Shown here one piece after another: positions 43,560-53,514 of a stretch of 64,000 nucleotides of DNA. This stretch comes from JAAZBV01 sp964499695 (GTDB lineage: Bacteria > Desulfobacterota > DSM-4660 > Desulfatiglandales > HGW-15): contig CAZCMD010000004.1 of assembly GCA_964499695.1 (NCBI GenBank), forward strand, positions 7,809 to 71,808, in the 5' to 3' direction. A model generated the notes under the pieces. It saw only the letters and a program-made list of their open reading frames with translations. It did not search any database and was not told the origin of the DNA. Position 1 is the first letter of the stretch, and every line of letters starts with the position of its first letter. The translations under genes and the position numbers were made by a program.

Positions 43560-45288
43560 AACCAGGGGCAATATCACTCTCGGCTTCTTCCCTGGTTGGG
43601 GCCTGCTCTTCCACTTCAAAGCCGCTTTCACCGTTATCAAAGCCAGGGGCACTCCCTTCAAAACCAGGGGCATCACCTTCAGTATCAGGAGCGGATTCCC
43701 CAGGGTAACCAGCAGCGCCTGACTGCTCCTTTTTGCCTTTGTGTTCAAGTGATATAGTAAGCCCCTGTGATTTACCATACTCCATAAAAGAGCCTTCGTT
43801 AAGTCTCACTGCGCCCATTGGGGTGACATAAATGGCAGACTGATTCTGCACAGGGCAGTGATGCTCGCAAAAACCGCAACCGGAACATCTCTCTTCCAGC
43901 ACTTCAGGTACCGGTACAGCTATTCCGGGTTCATTCCTGAACTTTATGGCACTGTAGGGGCATACCTCATCACATACCATGCACCGCTTCTGGTGTTCCC
44001 AGGCCAGGCACATATCACGCATGATCCTCGCTGTACCTGTCTTTGCCCATCTCCTGTCCATGACATCAAGGGGCCTTATCGCTGCTGTCGGGCATACTGT
44101 ACCGCAGTTGTTGCAGTCGGGGTTGCATGCTCCCCTTTTGGGCACAAGTGACGGGCTGAAAAGCCCCTCTATCCCGCGGGTAAACCACACAGGCTGAAGC
44201 GCATTATTGGGGCACGCGGCCATGCATTCTCCGCAGCGTACACACAGGGCCAGAAAATCATCTTCAGGTCTTGATCCGGGGGGCCTTATGAGATCCTTTG
44301 GGGAAACCTGGCCAACCCCTGGTTTACCATAAACAGAATAAAGGCCTGTAAGATTTGCCGAGGCAAAAACCGCACCGGCAACCCCTGAGTATAAAAGGGC
44401 GCGCCTTTCAGGTATGAAATCAGGGGCATCCTTGATCTTTTTCCTCTTAATATTAAAATCAATCGCATTAACCGGGCATACATCCCTGCATGTCAGACAC
44501 CCTATACACTCTTTAAAGGATGTATTTTCAGGTGATATTTTATCAATAGCGCCCATCGGGCATGACCTTGTGCACTTTCCGCATTTTGTGCATGTATCAG
44601 ATACCCTCCTTTTCACAATGGAAAATTGAGAAAAGAGGGCAAGAATAGCGCCTGACGGGCATAAATACCTGCACCAGAACCGGGTATTGATTTTACCTGC
44701 AGCAAATACACCAATAAAAAACAGCAGAATAAAGAAAATCGTCGCAAACTTTGGTGCAGTGATATCTGCATAAGTCAGCCCGTAAATCTCAAAATGCTCA
44801 GCAACCGGATGTACTAAATCAAGACCCATCTGCCCCAGAAATGTAATAACCGGATAGATAAAGAGGCCATAGAACCTTGTGATAAGAGATAATGGGGCTC
44901 CGACAAAAACAGCAGAAACACCAAAGATGGCTGAGACAGTAATAAAAAATAATAAAAAATATTTTATCCTGTACAGACCGGGTTTACCTTCACCCTTTTT
45001 CTTTTTGATATTTTGCAGCCTGTCGCTGCAATCAATGGTTATGCCCATAGGGCATATATAGCCGCAGAAGATTCTTCCTAAAAACAGGGTAAAGAGAAGA
45101 ACAATGACCGCCGGGATAAAGGAAATAAGAAAGACCCTTCCGCTCAATGCGGAACCAAAGACAATTAAAGGGTCCATACGGAGGTAGAGGTCAGTACGGA
45201 CAAGGTCTATCCCTGCTGTGACTGTGATTATCAGTAAAATCAAAAATGCGGCCAGACTGAAAAACTGTATTACGGATCGAAATCTCAT
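43549..45288 (-). CDS. NapH/MauN-like membrane polyferredoxin
   Basis: 579 residues. The N-terminal half has about five membrane helices with FCGYICPMG and CRYLCPSGA, as in NapH/NosR/RdxA-type proteins. Six further Cys clusters follow: CTKCGKCTRSCP, CIGCLTCRDVCP, CVRCGECMAACP, CNPDCNNCGTVCP, CMVCDEVCP and CSGCGFCEHHCP. It likely moves electrons between the quinone pool and a periplasmic or cytoplasmic partner. The last 75 residues are a low-complexity acidic tail with four APGF units. A DUF362 gene is just upstream, a common pairing. The hairpin GCCCGT/ACGGGC at 45321-45339 lies in the gap. Confidence 0.88.
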   Translation of the reverse strand: MRFRSVIQFFSLAAFLILLIITVTAGIDLVRTDLYLRMDPLIVFGSALSGRVFLISFIPAVIVLLFTLFLGRIFCGYICPMGITIDCSDRLQNIKKKKGEGKPGLYRIKYFLLFFITVSAIFGVSAVFVGAPLSLITRFYGLFIYPVITFLGQMGLDLVHPVAEHFEIYGLTYADITAPKFATIFFILLFFIGVFAAGKINTRFWCRYLCPSGAILALFSQFSIVKRRVSDTCTKCGKCTRSCPMGAIDKISPENTSFKECIGCLTCRDVCPVNAIDFNIKRKKIKDAPDFIPERRALLYSGVAGAVFASANLTGLYSVYGKPGVGQVSPKDLIRPPGSRPEDDFLALCVRCGECMAACPNNALQPVWFTRGIEGLFSPSLVPKRGACNPDCNNCGTVCPTAAIRPLDVMDRRWAKTGTARIMRDMCLAWEHQKRCMVCDEVCPYSAIKFRNEPGIAVPVPEVLEERCSGCGFCEHHCPVQNQSAIYVTPMGAVRLNEGSFMEYGKSQGLTISLEHKGKKEQSGAAGYPGESAPDTEGDAPGFEGSAPGFDNGESGFEVEEQAPTREEAESDIAPGFTE

Positions 45289-45370
45289 GTGTATTCCTGA
45301 AAATAGGTTGCGATGTCAGCGCCCGTCATTTTAACGGGCACCGATAGTGTTGGAAAACCATTTGGAAAAA

Positions 45371-46336
45371 TCAGACCTGGATCTCCTTTACGGAAAGGTT
45401 CTCAATATCCATTCTGCCTAAGCCCCTTTCATGGGCCTCCTTAATATACTGTACCTGGGCAGGTTTATATTTTTTACCGTACCACGGGAACCGGGCCACG
45501 GCAAATGCATCAGCAGCCACCATGTCTTTTGAGGCGATAATGGTATCTTCCTTGAGCACCTTTCCCGGACCTCTTGGGCCGTTTGTGGAAAGCACCCTGG
45601 TAGCGTCAATCAGGGTCAGATCAGCCTTTAGCACGGTACACAAATCAACTACGGAGGATGATAATTCCTTGGTATGCATGCCGGAACGGTCCCAGCAAAG
45701 ACCCATCATCCCTTTCATGGAAAGGCTGACACCTGTGGCAGTATGGGATTTTGCGACAGGCACAGAAATAAGGGTATCGACCTTAAGTGCCTCCTGGAAT
45801 ATCCCGTTTCGGCTCATCTTTTTTGCATCTTTTATTTCAGTATCCTTATAGAACCTGTCACTTGAGGCGCCTACAACCCTTGTGTTCTCCAGCTTTCCGC
45901 ATGCATCAAGTATTCCGGAACGTTTAAGACAAGTATCGGTATCAAAAAGAGGATAATCTGCAATAAGGATATTTGATGCGCCTGCCTCATTGCACATCTT
46001 GACTATTTCAGTTACCACATCAGGGTGTGTTGTGGTGGCCATAGCAGGAGGGTTGGGGAAGCTCATATTGGGTTTTATCAGCACCTTGCCCCCCTTTTTT
46101 ACAAATTTTTTCATACCGCCCAGGAGTTCAACAGCCGCCCTTACTGCCTTTGCTGCTTCCCCCTTTGCAACCGCTATATCCGGTAGAGGTTCTGCCAAAA
46201 CCTTTTTAGGTAAAATAAGCCCGGAACTGGCGGCAGTAAGAAACAGTAGACCCTTCATCTGGTATTTCAGGAACTTCCTTCTGCTCAGCCGATCTTCGAT
46301 CAATCTGTCCATTTTTTCAAAATATTCTCTGTTCAT
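45371..46336 (-). CDS. DUF362 protein with Tat-type signal
   Basis: 321 residues from ATG 46336 (GGAGA 7 bases upstream). An N-terminal twin-Arg motif, SRRKFLKYQMKG, followed by a hydrophobic stretch ending VLAEP suggests Tat export. The DUF362 core has GKVLIKPNMSFPNPP, THPDVVTEIVKMCNEAGA and LISVPVAKSHTATGVSLSMK. Family members are often linked to ferredoxin-type proteins; function is not established. It is the first gene of a two-gene unit with the polyferredoxin. Confidence 0.85.
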   Translation of the reverse strand: MNREYFEKMDRLIEDRLSRRKFLKYQMKGLLFLTAASSGLILPKKVLAEPLPDIAVAKGEAAKAVRAAVELLGGMKKFVKKGGKVLIKPNMSFPNPPAMATTTHPDVVTEIVKMCNEAGASNILIADYPLFDTDTCLKRSGILDACGKLENTRVVGASSDRFYKDTEIKDAKKMSRNGIFQEALKVDTLISVPVAKSHTATGVSLSMKGMMGLCWDRSGMHTKELSSSVVDLCTVLKADLTLIDATRVLSTNGPRGPGKVLKEDTIIASKDMVAADAFAVARFPWYGKKYKPAQVQYIKEAHERGLGRMDIENLSVKEIQV

Positions 46337-46418
46337 CAAGATTCTCCATATGAAACCTGTATGACCCACAGTTTAACAATCAATATGGATTTTTCAACCA
46401 CTTTCTGGGGCCATAAAT

Positions 46419-47588
46419 TTATAATGAGCTGAGTACTGTTTTTATCCTTTCAAGTGCTTTTATCAGGGTCTTTCTCGTGCATGCAAGATTTATCCTCTGA
46501 AACCCCTCTCCGCCTGCACCGAACTGTGGCCCGTTATCAAGCCATACCTTTGCCTTTTCTATAAGGGTCTCATCTATTGCAGCATCAGTTAAACTGTAGC
46601 CTGAAAAATCAAGCCATGAAAGATAGGTACCTTCCAGGTCAGCTACTTTTATCCGCGGTAGATTATCCTCTATATATCTTCTCATAAATAAATAATTTTC
46701 ATGGATATAAAGAAGCAGTTCATCAAGCCACCCTTCACAGAGGTTATATGCTGTTTCAGTTGCAAGAAGGCCGAATATATTGGGTGTTGAAACAGATAAT
46801 CTCTGCACCAGCTTTTGAAAAGAAACCCTGAGTTTTTGATCACTGATAATGATATTGGAGCAGCAAAGCCCTGCAAGGTTAAAGCTCTTGCTCGCCGCAG
46901 TGCAGGTTATTATCTTTGTATTTACCCCTGAAGATATCTCTGCCATCACACTGTGCCTGTAACCCGGCATGATCAGGTCTGAATGTATCTCATCTGATAA
47001 AATCAGGGTATCATATCTCATGCACAAATCATTAAGTGTTTGAAGCTCATCAATTGTCCATACCCTCCCAACAGGGTTATGGGGGCTGCACAGCACCATC
47101 ATTGATGCACCATCTTTCAGGAGCTGCTCAAGACCCGCAAAATCCATGACATATCGATTATCTTTTATGATCAGCCTGTTTTCCGCAACTCTGCGGTTAC
47201 CGGCCTCTATAACCTTCTTAAAGGGGTGATAAACGGGCGGCTGAATTATGATTTTATCCCCTTCATCGGTAAATGTCTCTATTGCGGCACTGAATGCAGA
47301 TACGACTCCAGGGGTTGTAACAATCCATTCCCTGTCAACATCCCAGTTGTGCCTTTTTTTCATCCAGCTTACCACTGCCTGCCTGTATGAATCTGCGGGG
47401 TATGTATACCCGAATATGCCATGTTTTGCCCTTTTAATTAGTGCATTAGTGATCTCATCAGGCACCCTGAAATCCATATCAGCAACCCACATGGGGATAA
47501 TATCATTACCGCCGCGGGATTCTCTAAGGTCCCATTTGACAGACCCGCTCTGCCCCCGTTTGATCTCTTTATTAAAATCGTATTTCAT
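46419..47588 (-). CDS. MalY/PatB family C-S lyase (cystathionine beta-lyase type aminotransferase)
   Basis: 389 residues, fold type I PLP enzyme. MWVADMDFRVP near residues 31-41 is the MalY/PatB hallmark. VLCSPHNPVGRVW, LSDEIHSDLI (PLP Asp) and the PLP Lys in TAASKSFNLAGL follow. It would split cystathionine or cysteine to release homocysteine or sulfide. It is 3 kb from the cysteine synthase fusion, so a shared role in sulfur metabolism is possible but not shown. Confidence 0.9.
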   Translation of the reverse strand: MKYDFNKEIKRGQSGSVKWDLRESRGGNDIIPMWVADMDFRVPDEITNALIKRAKHGIFGYTYPADSYRQAVVSWMKKRHNWDVDREWIVTTPGVVSAFSAAIETFTDEGDKIIIQPPVYHPFKKVIEAGNRRVAENRLIIKDNRYVMDFAGLEQLLKDGASMMVLCSPHNPVGRVWTIDELQTLNDLCMRYDTLILSDEIHSDLIMPGYRHSVMAEISSGVNTKIITCTAASKSFNLAGLCCSNIIISDQKLRVSFQKLVQRLSVSTPNIFGLLATETAYNLCEGWLDELLLYIHENYLFMRRYIEDNLPRIKVADLEGTYLSWLDFSGYSLTDAAIDETLIEKAKVWLDNGPQFGAGGEGFQRINLACTRKTLIKALERIKTVLSSL

Positions 47589-47629
47589 AAAGGTATAATA
47601 ACCTGTAATAACCGGTTGACAATGAAGAC

Positions 47630-49171
47630 TTATCTATAATATTTCGGATCAATCTCATATTTTTTCACCTTGTACCCGAAGATCCTTTCAGTTGTTTTCA
47701 GGGACTGGGCAGCCTTTCTCATGTTGCCACGGCTGCTTTTAAGGGAATCAATGATCATATCCCTTTCAAAGTTGGCAACGGAGTCTTCAAGTGACATTGA
47801 CTGCTGAGTGCCTGTTTCCTCCGCGGTCTGGAGTGTCATGGGCAGGTGATAGCTGTGTATTACCTGGCCGTCACACAAAAGCACCGCCCTTTCTATACAG
47901 TTTTCAAGCTCCCTGACATTTCCGGGCCAGTGATAACGGGTAAGTGCATCTATTGCAGGGGTGGATATCCTTTTTATATCCTTATTGTATTCCTTTGAAT
48001 ACTTTTCAAGAAAGAAATCTGCAAGCATAAGCACATCGGCCTCTCTTTCTCTTAAGGAAGGGAGATAAATCGGGTAGACATTGAGCCTGTAAAAAAGGTC
48101 CTCCCTGAAGGTGCCCTTTTCTACCGCATCAACAAGGTCAATATTGGTGGCTGCAATAATGCGGACATTAACCTTTATTACATGTGTACCTCCGAGCCTC
48201 TCAAGCTCCCTCTCCTGGATAACCCGGAGCAGTTTTCCCTGGCTCTCAAGAAGAAGAGAGCCAATTTCATCAAGAAAGATTGTCCCGTTGTTGGCAAGCT
48301 CGAACTTGCCTGCCTTTTGCATGCCTGCACCTGTGAAAGCCCCCTTCATGTAACCGAATAGCTCGGCCTCAACAAGGTTGCCTGGGAGTGCTGCGCAGTT
48401 TACCTTTATAAACGGGTTTGATGTGCGCAGACTGTTATAGTGTATTGCATTTGCGACCAGTTCCTTGCCTGTCCCGCTTTCACCCAGGAGCAACACATTG
48501 GCATTGCTTTTTGCCACCTGACTTATAAGATGGAATACCTCCTGCATCTTATGGCTGTTACCTATAATATTGCTGAAGCTGTATTTCTTGCCAAGCTCCT
48601 TTTTGAGCATGAGGTTTTCCATATTAAGCTGATCCTTTTCCTTGTTGATCAGCTCAAGCATGGCTACCTTCTGGGCTATCAGGCTGCTGATTACAGATAA
48701 AAGCCTGACATCCTCCTCAGGTGATTCACTCTCTTCAAACAGGCGGTCAACACTTAAAGAGCCTATGACATGGGCGCTGCCTTTTATGGGCACACAAAAA
48801 AATGCAATCTTTGATTTGTCTATATTGCTTCTTGCGCCTGTACGGTCAAGGAAAAGGGGTTCTTCATCAAGCCTCGGAACAGCCATTGGCCTCCCGGTCT
48901 CGATGACCCTCCCGGTTATTCCTTCGCCCAGTTTATAGCGTCCTTTTGTCTTTGCGCTTGAGGATATCCCATGGGCCACTTCAATGCGTATCTCCCCGGT
49001 TTCATAATTTAAAAGGGAGATAGACCCCCTGCTCATACCCAGGTATTCTTCAAGGAGATCAAGCACCTTGTACAGGGCCTTCCTGAGATCAAGGGTCCCA
49101 TGTATGGCCTTTGTAATCTCGTACAGGCATTTGATCTCATCCGGCTTTGGATTTACTTTTTTTTCTGGCAT
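47630..49171 (-). CDS. NifA-like sigma-54-dependent transcriptional activator
   Basis: 513 residues from ATG 49171. A GAF domain (about 20-175), an AAA+ domain with Walker A GESGTGKELVA, the sigma-54 contact loop GYMKGAFTGAG and Walker B GTIFLDEIG are present. The C-terminal Fis-type HTH ends in KTTERIFGYKVKKYEIDPKYY, the form seen in NifA. It activates sigma-54 promoters in response to a signal at GAF. No nif genes are in the window, so the target is unknown. Confidence 0.9.
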   Translation of the reverse strand: MPEKKVNPKPDEIKCLYEITKAIHGTLDLRKALYKVLDLLEEYLGMSRGSISLLNYETGEIRIEVAHGISSSAKTKGRYKLGEGITGRVIETGRPMAVPRLDEEPLFLDRTGARSNIDKSKIAFFCVPIKGSAHVIGSLSVDRLFEESESPEEDVRLLSVISSLIAQKVAMLELINKEKDQLNMENLMLKKELGKKYSFSNIIGNSHKMQEVFHLISQVAKSNANVLLLGESGTGKELVANAIHYNSLRTSNPFIKVNCAALPGNLVEAELFGYMKGAFTGAGMQKAGKFELANNGTIFLDEIGSLLLESQGKLLRVIQERELERLGGTHVIKVNVRIIAATNIDLVDAVEKGTFREDLFYRLNVYPIYLPSLREREADVLMLADFFLEKYSKEYNKDIKRISTPAIDALTRYHWPGNVRELENCIERAVLLCDGQVIHSYHLPMTLQTAEETGTQQSMSLEDSVANFERDMIIDSLKSSRGNMRKAAQSLKTTERIFGYKVKKYEIDPKYYR

Positions 49172-49317
49172 TAAATACACTCATTTATCTGTTGTCGTTT
49201 ACCATAATCCAAAATTGAATTAATGGTATATAGTGATTACAAAAATGTATTTAATTATGCAATCACTATTTCATAATATTGATATTTTCCAGATAAAGAG
49301 GGAGGGCAGCCTGTAAC

Positions 49318-49752
49318 TCAGCCACTGGCGTTTTCTTTTTCATTGGTCTTTGACGAGGCGATCAGATAGGTAATTTTCGAGATCACAAGACCCCGTATGA
49401 GGTACTCTATTGAAAAACGCTGGGAGTCTGTAAGCTCATCAAACTCCATTATATCTATGACATTTCTTACCATTGACTCTATAGAGAGAAAAATATTCTT
49501 CTGCTTGGGGTTCAGATTACCCTTTTTGACCCTGCCCCACACAGCCGGTACAATATATGTTATAGGATTAACGAGCAGGTCTTTCTTATGGATGGAAAAG
49601 ATGGTGTCTGTTGTTTCATCTATAATCTGCTTGATCCGTAAAATAGAAGAGCTGTCATCACTGTTTGACATGGAAAAATGGATCAGCTTATGATCCCTGG
49701 TATCAGTATCATTATAGCTGGCTGTTATTGATTTATCTTTATCTCTCATCAT
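49318..49752 (-). CDS. Uncharacterised protein
   Basis: 144 residues from ATG 49752; an open frame continues upstream to an ATG at 49908 that would give 196 residues, and neither start has a good Shine-Dalgarno. The sequence is mostly helical and charged (ILRIKQIIDETTDTIFSIHK, MEFDELTDSQRFSIEYLIRG). A short segment LVNPITYIVPAVWG is hydrophobic. I recognise no family. The following 49753-50146 shows nothing else I can support. Confidence 0.5.
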   Translation of the reverse strand: MMRDKDKSITASYNDTDTRDHKLIHFSMSNSDDSSSILRIKQIIDETTDTIFSIHKKDLLVNPITYIVPAVWGRVKKGNLNPKQKNIFLSIESMVRNVIDIMEFDELTDSQRFSIEYLIRGLVISKITYLIASSKTNEKENASG

Positions 49753-50146
49753 TATTTCAACTGGATATCCTATATTGTCATTGCAGGTTTTATAACTCTG
49801 TTGCCTTTTACCTATCAATAATCGTGCCAATTTGAATATCTTGAAATTTTCCAGTAATAACAGGTCGATATACAGATGTTCACCTTTATGAGACCTGATC
49901 CAAGCCAATTTGTTGCCATGAACGGGAAATTCATGCCATTAATTTGACGTAACATATTGAATAATAAAATAAAAAATCAATGCAAACAAAATGACAGGAA
50001 AATGCATAAATAGCCATTAATACGGGTATTATGATGTAGAAACTATAAAAAAAGACAGGGAAGAGCTGATTCAGGACCTCCTTTTCAGTTATAAACAGAG
50101 CATGTTATAATTAGCAGGCAACAGGATATCCAAATGGACATCAGTT

Positions 50147-51694
50147 TCAATTCAGATAACGAATTTCATCTCTGGCGATCTTATTACAGTCGACTCCATC
50201 CTTTGACATTGGATCCAATGCTTTATAACAATCTAAGATTTTTCTGCATACACTGGACGCCTGTTTGCTTTTTTTGGCTTCATTACTGTAAAAGGAGGCT
50301 GGTTGTTTGCCTATATCCGGATTTAAGTCTCCGGCAGAAGATACAAATTGTGGAGTTCCGTATGGCGTATATGAATTTCTTCTGGCAGGAAGAGCACTAT
50401 AATATCCTGAAACTCCACTACCCTCCCTGCTTGCCTGTCCGAGAGCGCCAATTTCTGCCATCTGCTTTGCCTTCATATCAGCCTGCACCTGTGCTGCCCA
50501 TTCCCCGGCTACTGCAAGAGCTGCCATGCCTATTATTTTCCACATCTCGGTATTTTTAATGTTTTTTGCTGTTGCATCATACTGATCTGATGCCTTATCA
50601 AAAAATCCTGCGGCCCATCCATAACACTTTACCATTCTATCATGATCATGATTCCCTGGCTTATTAAGATATTTATCCTCATAAAACCGAGCGAACCATA
50701 AATACCTTAATGCTGATTCAAGCGGCTGTATCTCATCGTCTTCCATTTCAGCTATATCTGCATCAACGTAATAAAGTTTTTCAGCAATGAGGTTCTGAAA
50801 TGCCGCCCAGTACATTATACTTGAACCTTTTGGCAATGCAGCGTTCACAGATGCCTTACCTGAGATGAGTGCATCAACAATATCTGTATGACCAAGTCTC
50901 ACTGCATGGGCCAGAGGTGTAAAACCGACAGTATCTATCAGTTCTGTTTTTGCTCCGGCCTGTATAAGCATGTGTGTAATGTCCGCATTTCCCATTCGTG
51001 CGGCCCACGTTAATGCACAAGCTCCATTAACATCTACTGCATCCAAATCTGCTTCTGTATTTACTAACTGTTTTACAATACCGGTGTGACCAAACCTGGC
51101 AGCCAGAATTAAAGGGGTTTCATTCATTCTGGATACAGGGTTTTGAGGAGCGCCTGAAGAATACAAATAGTCCAGGGCCTCACTGTTTCCATAGGCGGCT
51201 GATTCAAGTACTGCTGCTGATATCTCCCCAGTATTGCCTGTACCGGTTTTTGCTGTAACAGCCTTTACCATCTCAATATGGATCTTACGAATAGCCCACC
51301 TTAATGGCGATACCCCTTCGTTATCAGTAAGATCAGGACTGGCCCCAGCGTCCAGTAATTTATTCAGAATGACTGCATCATTATTTTTTACTGCGGCTAT
51401 TACAGGTGTTTCACCATTAACCGGATTCTGTTGATCCGGCTCAGCCCCATTAGCGAGCAGGATATCGACATATTCCGCTTGCCTGTTTTTTACTGCAACT
51501 ATCAGGGGTGTTTCTCCATATTCGTTTTGCATAGATAACTGGTCTTTATCCGATGCGGCTTTTTGAACCGATGAGGCATCTCCTGCTGTCAAGGCCTGAT
51601 GGATTGGAGATACGATGATTTCATCCGGTGTCCTGATGCACCCGCTAAACATACCTGCTGATAAAATTAATAAAACCCAACCATTCAGTCGCAT
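50147..51694 (-). CDS. Ankyrin-repeat lipoprotein
   Basis: 515 residues. A lipoprotein signal (lipobox FSGC, Cys19) is followed by about eight ankyrin repeats over residues 30-300 (GETPLIVAVKNRQAEYVDILLANGA, GFTPLAHAVRLGHTDIVDALI). A non-ankyrin C-terminal part has a helix around 390-420 and a Tyr/Ser-rich stretch. It probably acts as an envelope protein-binding scaffold. It is the last of three consecutive lipoprotein genes. Confidence 0.85.
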   Translation of the reverse strand: MRLNGWVLLILSAGMFSGCIRTPDEIIVSPIHQALTAGDASSVQKAASDKDQLSMQNEYGETPLIVAVKNRQAEYVDILLANGAEPDQQNPVNGETPVIAAVKNNDAVILNKLLDAGASPDLTDNEGVSPLRWAIRKIHIEMVKAVTAKTGTGNTGEISAAVLESAAYGNSEALDYLYSSGAPQNPVSRMNETPLILAARFGHTGIVKQLVNTEADLDAVDVNGACALTWAARMGNADITHMLIQAGAKTELIDTVGFTPLAHAVRLGHTDIVDALISGKASVNAALPKGSSIMYWAAFQNLIAEKLYYVDADIAEMEDDEIQPLESALRYLWFARFYEDKYLNKPGNHDHDRMVKCYGWAAGFFDKASDQYDATAKNIKNTEMWKIIGMAALAVAGEWAAQVQADMKAKQMAEIGALGQASREGSGVSGYYSALPARRNSYTPYGTPQFVSSAGDLNPDIGKQPASFYSNEAKKSKQASSVCRKILDCYKALDPMSKDGVDCNKIARDEIRYLN

Positions 51695-51746
51695 GATTCT
51701 ACCCCCTTTTTCTGCATATCCTTCTCTGGATAAGACGATATGGATA

Positions 51747-52259
51747 TTACTGTTTCTTTATATCCTTTGGTGTAAGTATCTGACGACTTTCCTTCAGCAT
51801 TTCGCCTGCTTCTTCAACAGACAATTGCCTTACCGCTACCATACCTTCATTTATTATCCCTGATACAAAATATGCCCTTCCGGGGAAGGTCTCAACCCTG
51901 ACCCTCCCTGAGGCGCTTCTTATATCAGGGCTCCAGATGGAATGACCCGTTGATGTGACCTCATGCGTTCCTGGCGACACATAATAAATCACATGGGAAT
52001 AGGATGCTACCGGCCCAACCTCTTCACCATCTATCTGGGCGAACATACGCCCTGCACACGCTACAAGATTGAATTCCCGAATAAATATAATGGCAGACAT
52101 ATCAGGCGGCACATTATTAATAATCTCCTGTATGCCGGGGTTTTTATCACTATAATATACTCGCCAGTTTTTATTGGGCTTGCACAATATGGATTTGGTG
52201 CAACTGTAAAAAACCATAAGGGTTAAGATGAGAAAAGCTAATCTAAGTATTCTTGTCAT
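51747..52259 (-). CDS. DUF2846-like lipoprotein
   Basis: 170 residues with lipobox FYSC near residue 20. The body (AIIFIREFNLVACAGRMFAQIDGEEVG, YYVSPGTHEVTSTG, PGRAYFVSGI) resembles the PEGA-like DUF2846 beta fold found in small lipoproteins. The ATG overlaps the stop of the upstream gene (ATGA). Function is unknown; the family name is tentative. Confidence 0.65.
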   Translation of the reverse strand: MTRILRLAFLILTLMVFYSCTKSILCKPNKNWRVYYSDKNPGIQEIINNVPPDMSAIIFIREFNLVACAGRMFAQIDGEEVGPVASYSHVIYYVSPGTHEVTSTGHSIWSPDIRSASGRVRVETFPGRAYFVSGIINEGMVAVRQLSVEEAGEMLKESRQILTPKDIKKQ

Positions 52260-53362
52260 GATATTTTCCTCCTGACAGGCAAATCATATTTTTTACCTTT
52301 AGTATCTGTTACCGTGCCCCGGCCAAAGACATAGGTAAGGCCATCATCCTTTAACAGGAGAAAGCATATTGGTTCTTCCGTATCGCTTTTTATTGTCCAC
52401 CCCGGGAAAAAATTTACAATCTCCCCTTTAAAGCGAAAAAGGCTGTTTTCACCATTCGGAACAACCACTTCAGGGCCTGACATAAGCCCGTCTGATCCCA
52501 GTGAATATGGAACAATCTCCTGCGGCAAATCTGTGTATATGACAAAGCAAGGCGTGTTTGAAAAATTCTGGATTCTTATAGTGCAGTGACTTGTAACATT
52601 CTTCCGGTATTTTGAAGGATCAGTCACTACAGAATCTCCTTTTGTAGCCAGCAGGGCATTGGAGATATCCCCATCTGAATCCGGTGGAGTTATTATTCCT
52701 CCTACACTGTAAACATCTGCGAGTTCATCACTCCCGGTAATTTGAAAAGAAGATGCAATGCCTTTTGGGGAGTTTCCTTTATCAGTATTAGATACGACAA
52801 CAGGATTACCAGTAAGGTCAGGCTGGATTTCCGGAAAAGAGATCCTCTGTTCTTTGGGCAAAAGCATAATCGCCTTGATAAGGACATTTAGAATTTCCTG
52901 CTTTTGCTCTGCTGTTGTTTCTTCGGATGATACACCGGATTCTGCAAACATCATGATCTGATCCGGGGTTAACAACCCTGCATTGGCCTCTTTATGTGCT
53001 GCTGCTATTGCAAGCTTATTAATAGATGAAACGGCATCCTTGGCTTTATCACTTTCAGGGTACTTTTGTAAAAACCCATAATAGGAGTCTATAGAGTTTT
53101 CTTTTATGGCCCTATCCCAACTCTCTTTAGTTGTGATTATTTTGATATTATCTTTGGCCTGTGTAACATACTTTCCTTCGGGATATTCATTAATATAGGA
53201 TTCATATGAATCAAAAGTATCCTGCTTTGCAGCTTTTTCCCATCTTCGGGAGTCGTTGTCACATCCTGAAATAGTAAATATTGCAATAAACAGAATACTC
53301 ATTGCAAACAAACTAACCGGAAAACTGTTAATAAAACTTAATTTTTTAAAGTAAATAGTCAT
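52256..53362 (-). CDS. Lipoprotein with two W...Y...YP helical repeats
   Basis: 368 residues with lipobox ISGC (Cys34). Two TPR-like repeats follow, RRWEKAAKQDTFDSYESYI NEYPEGKY and ESWDRAIKENSIDSYYGFL QKYPESDK, as in envelope coordinator proteins. A C-terminal beta-rich domain (about 255-368) has NVTSHCTIRIQNFSNTPCFV. It is the first gene of the lipoprotein trio and is translationally coupled to the second. No known function. Confidence 0.7.
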   Translation of the reverse strand: MTIYFKKLSFINSFPVSLFAMSILFIAIFTISGCDNDSRRWEKAAKQDTFDSYESYINEYPEGKYVTQAKDNIKIITTKESWDRAIKENSIDSYYGFLQKYPESDKAKDAVSSINKLAIAAAHKEANAGLLTPDQIMMFAESGVSSEETTAEQKQEILNVLIKAIMLLPKEQRISFPEIQPDLTGNPVVVSNTDKGNSPKGIASSFQITGSDELADVYSVGGIITPPDSDGDISNALLATKGDSVVTDPSKYRKNVTSHCTIRIQNFSNTPCFVIYTDLPQEIVPYSLGSDGLMSGPEVVVPNGENSLFRFKGEIVNFFPGWTIKSDTEEPICFLLLKDDGLTYVFGRGTVTDTKGKKYDLPVRRKIS

Positions 53363-53514
53363 ATGAATCTCCTTATGCTGTTAATTAACAAGATATTATA
53401 ATGTTTATGTAAAGGCCTGGGCCCTTGACATTGGACATGACTCGTAAATTAAAACAGTTCAGTCGAAACATACTTATACTCTGTCTGCCTGACACGTGAC
53501 TTACAGAAAATGGG

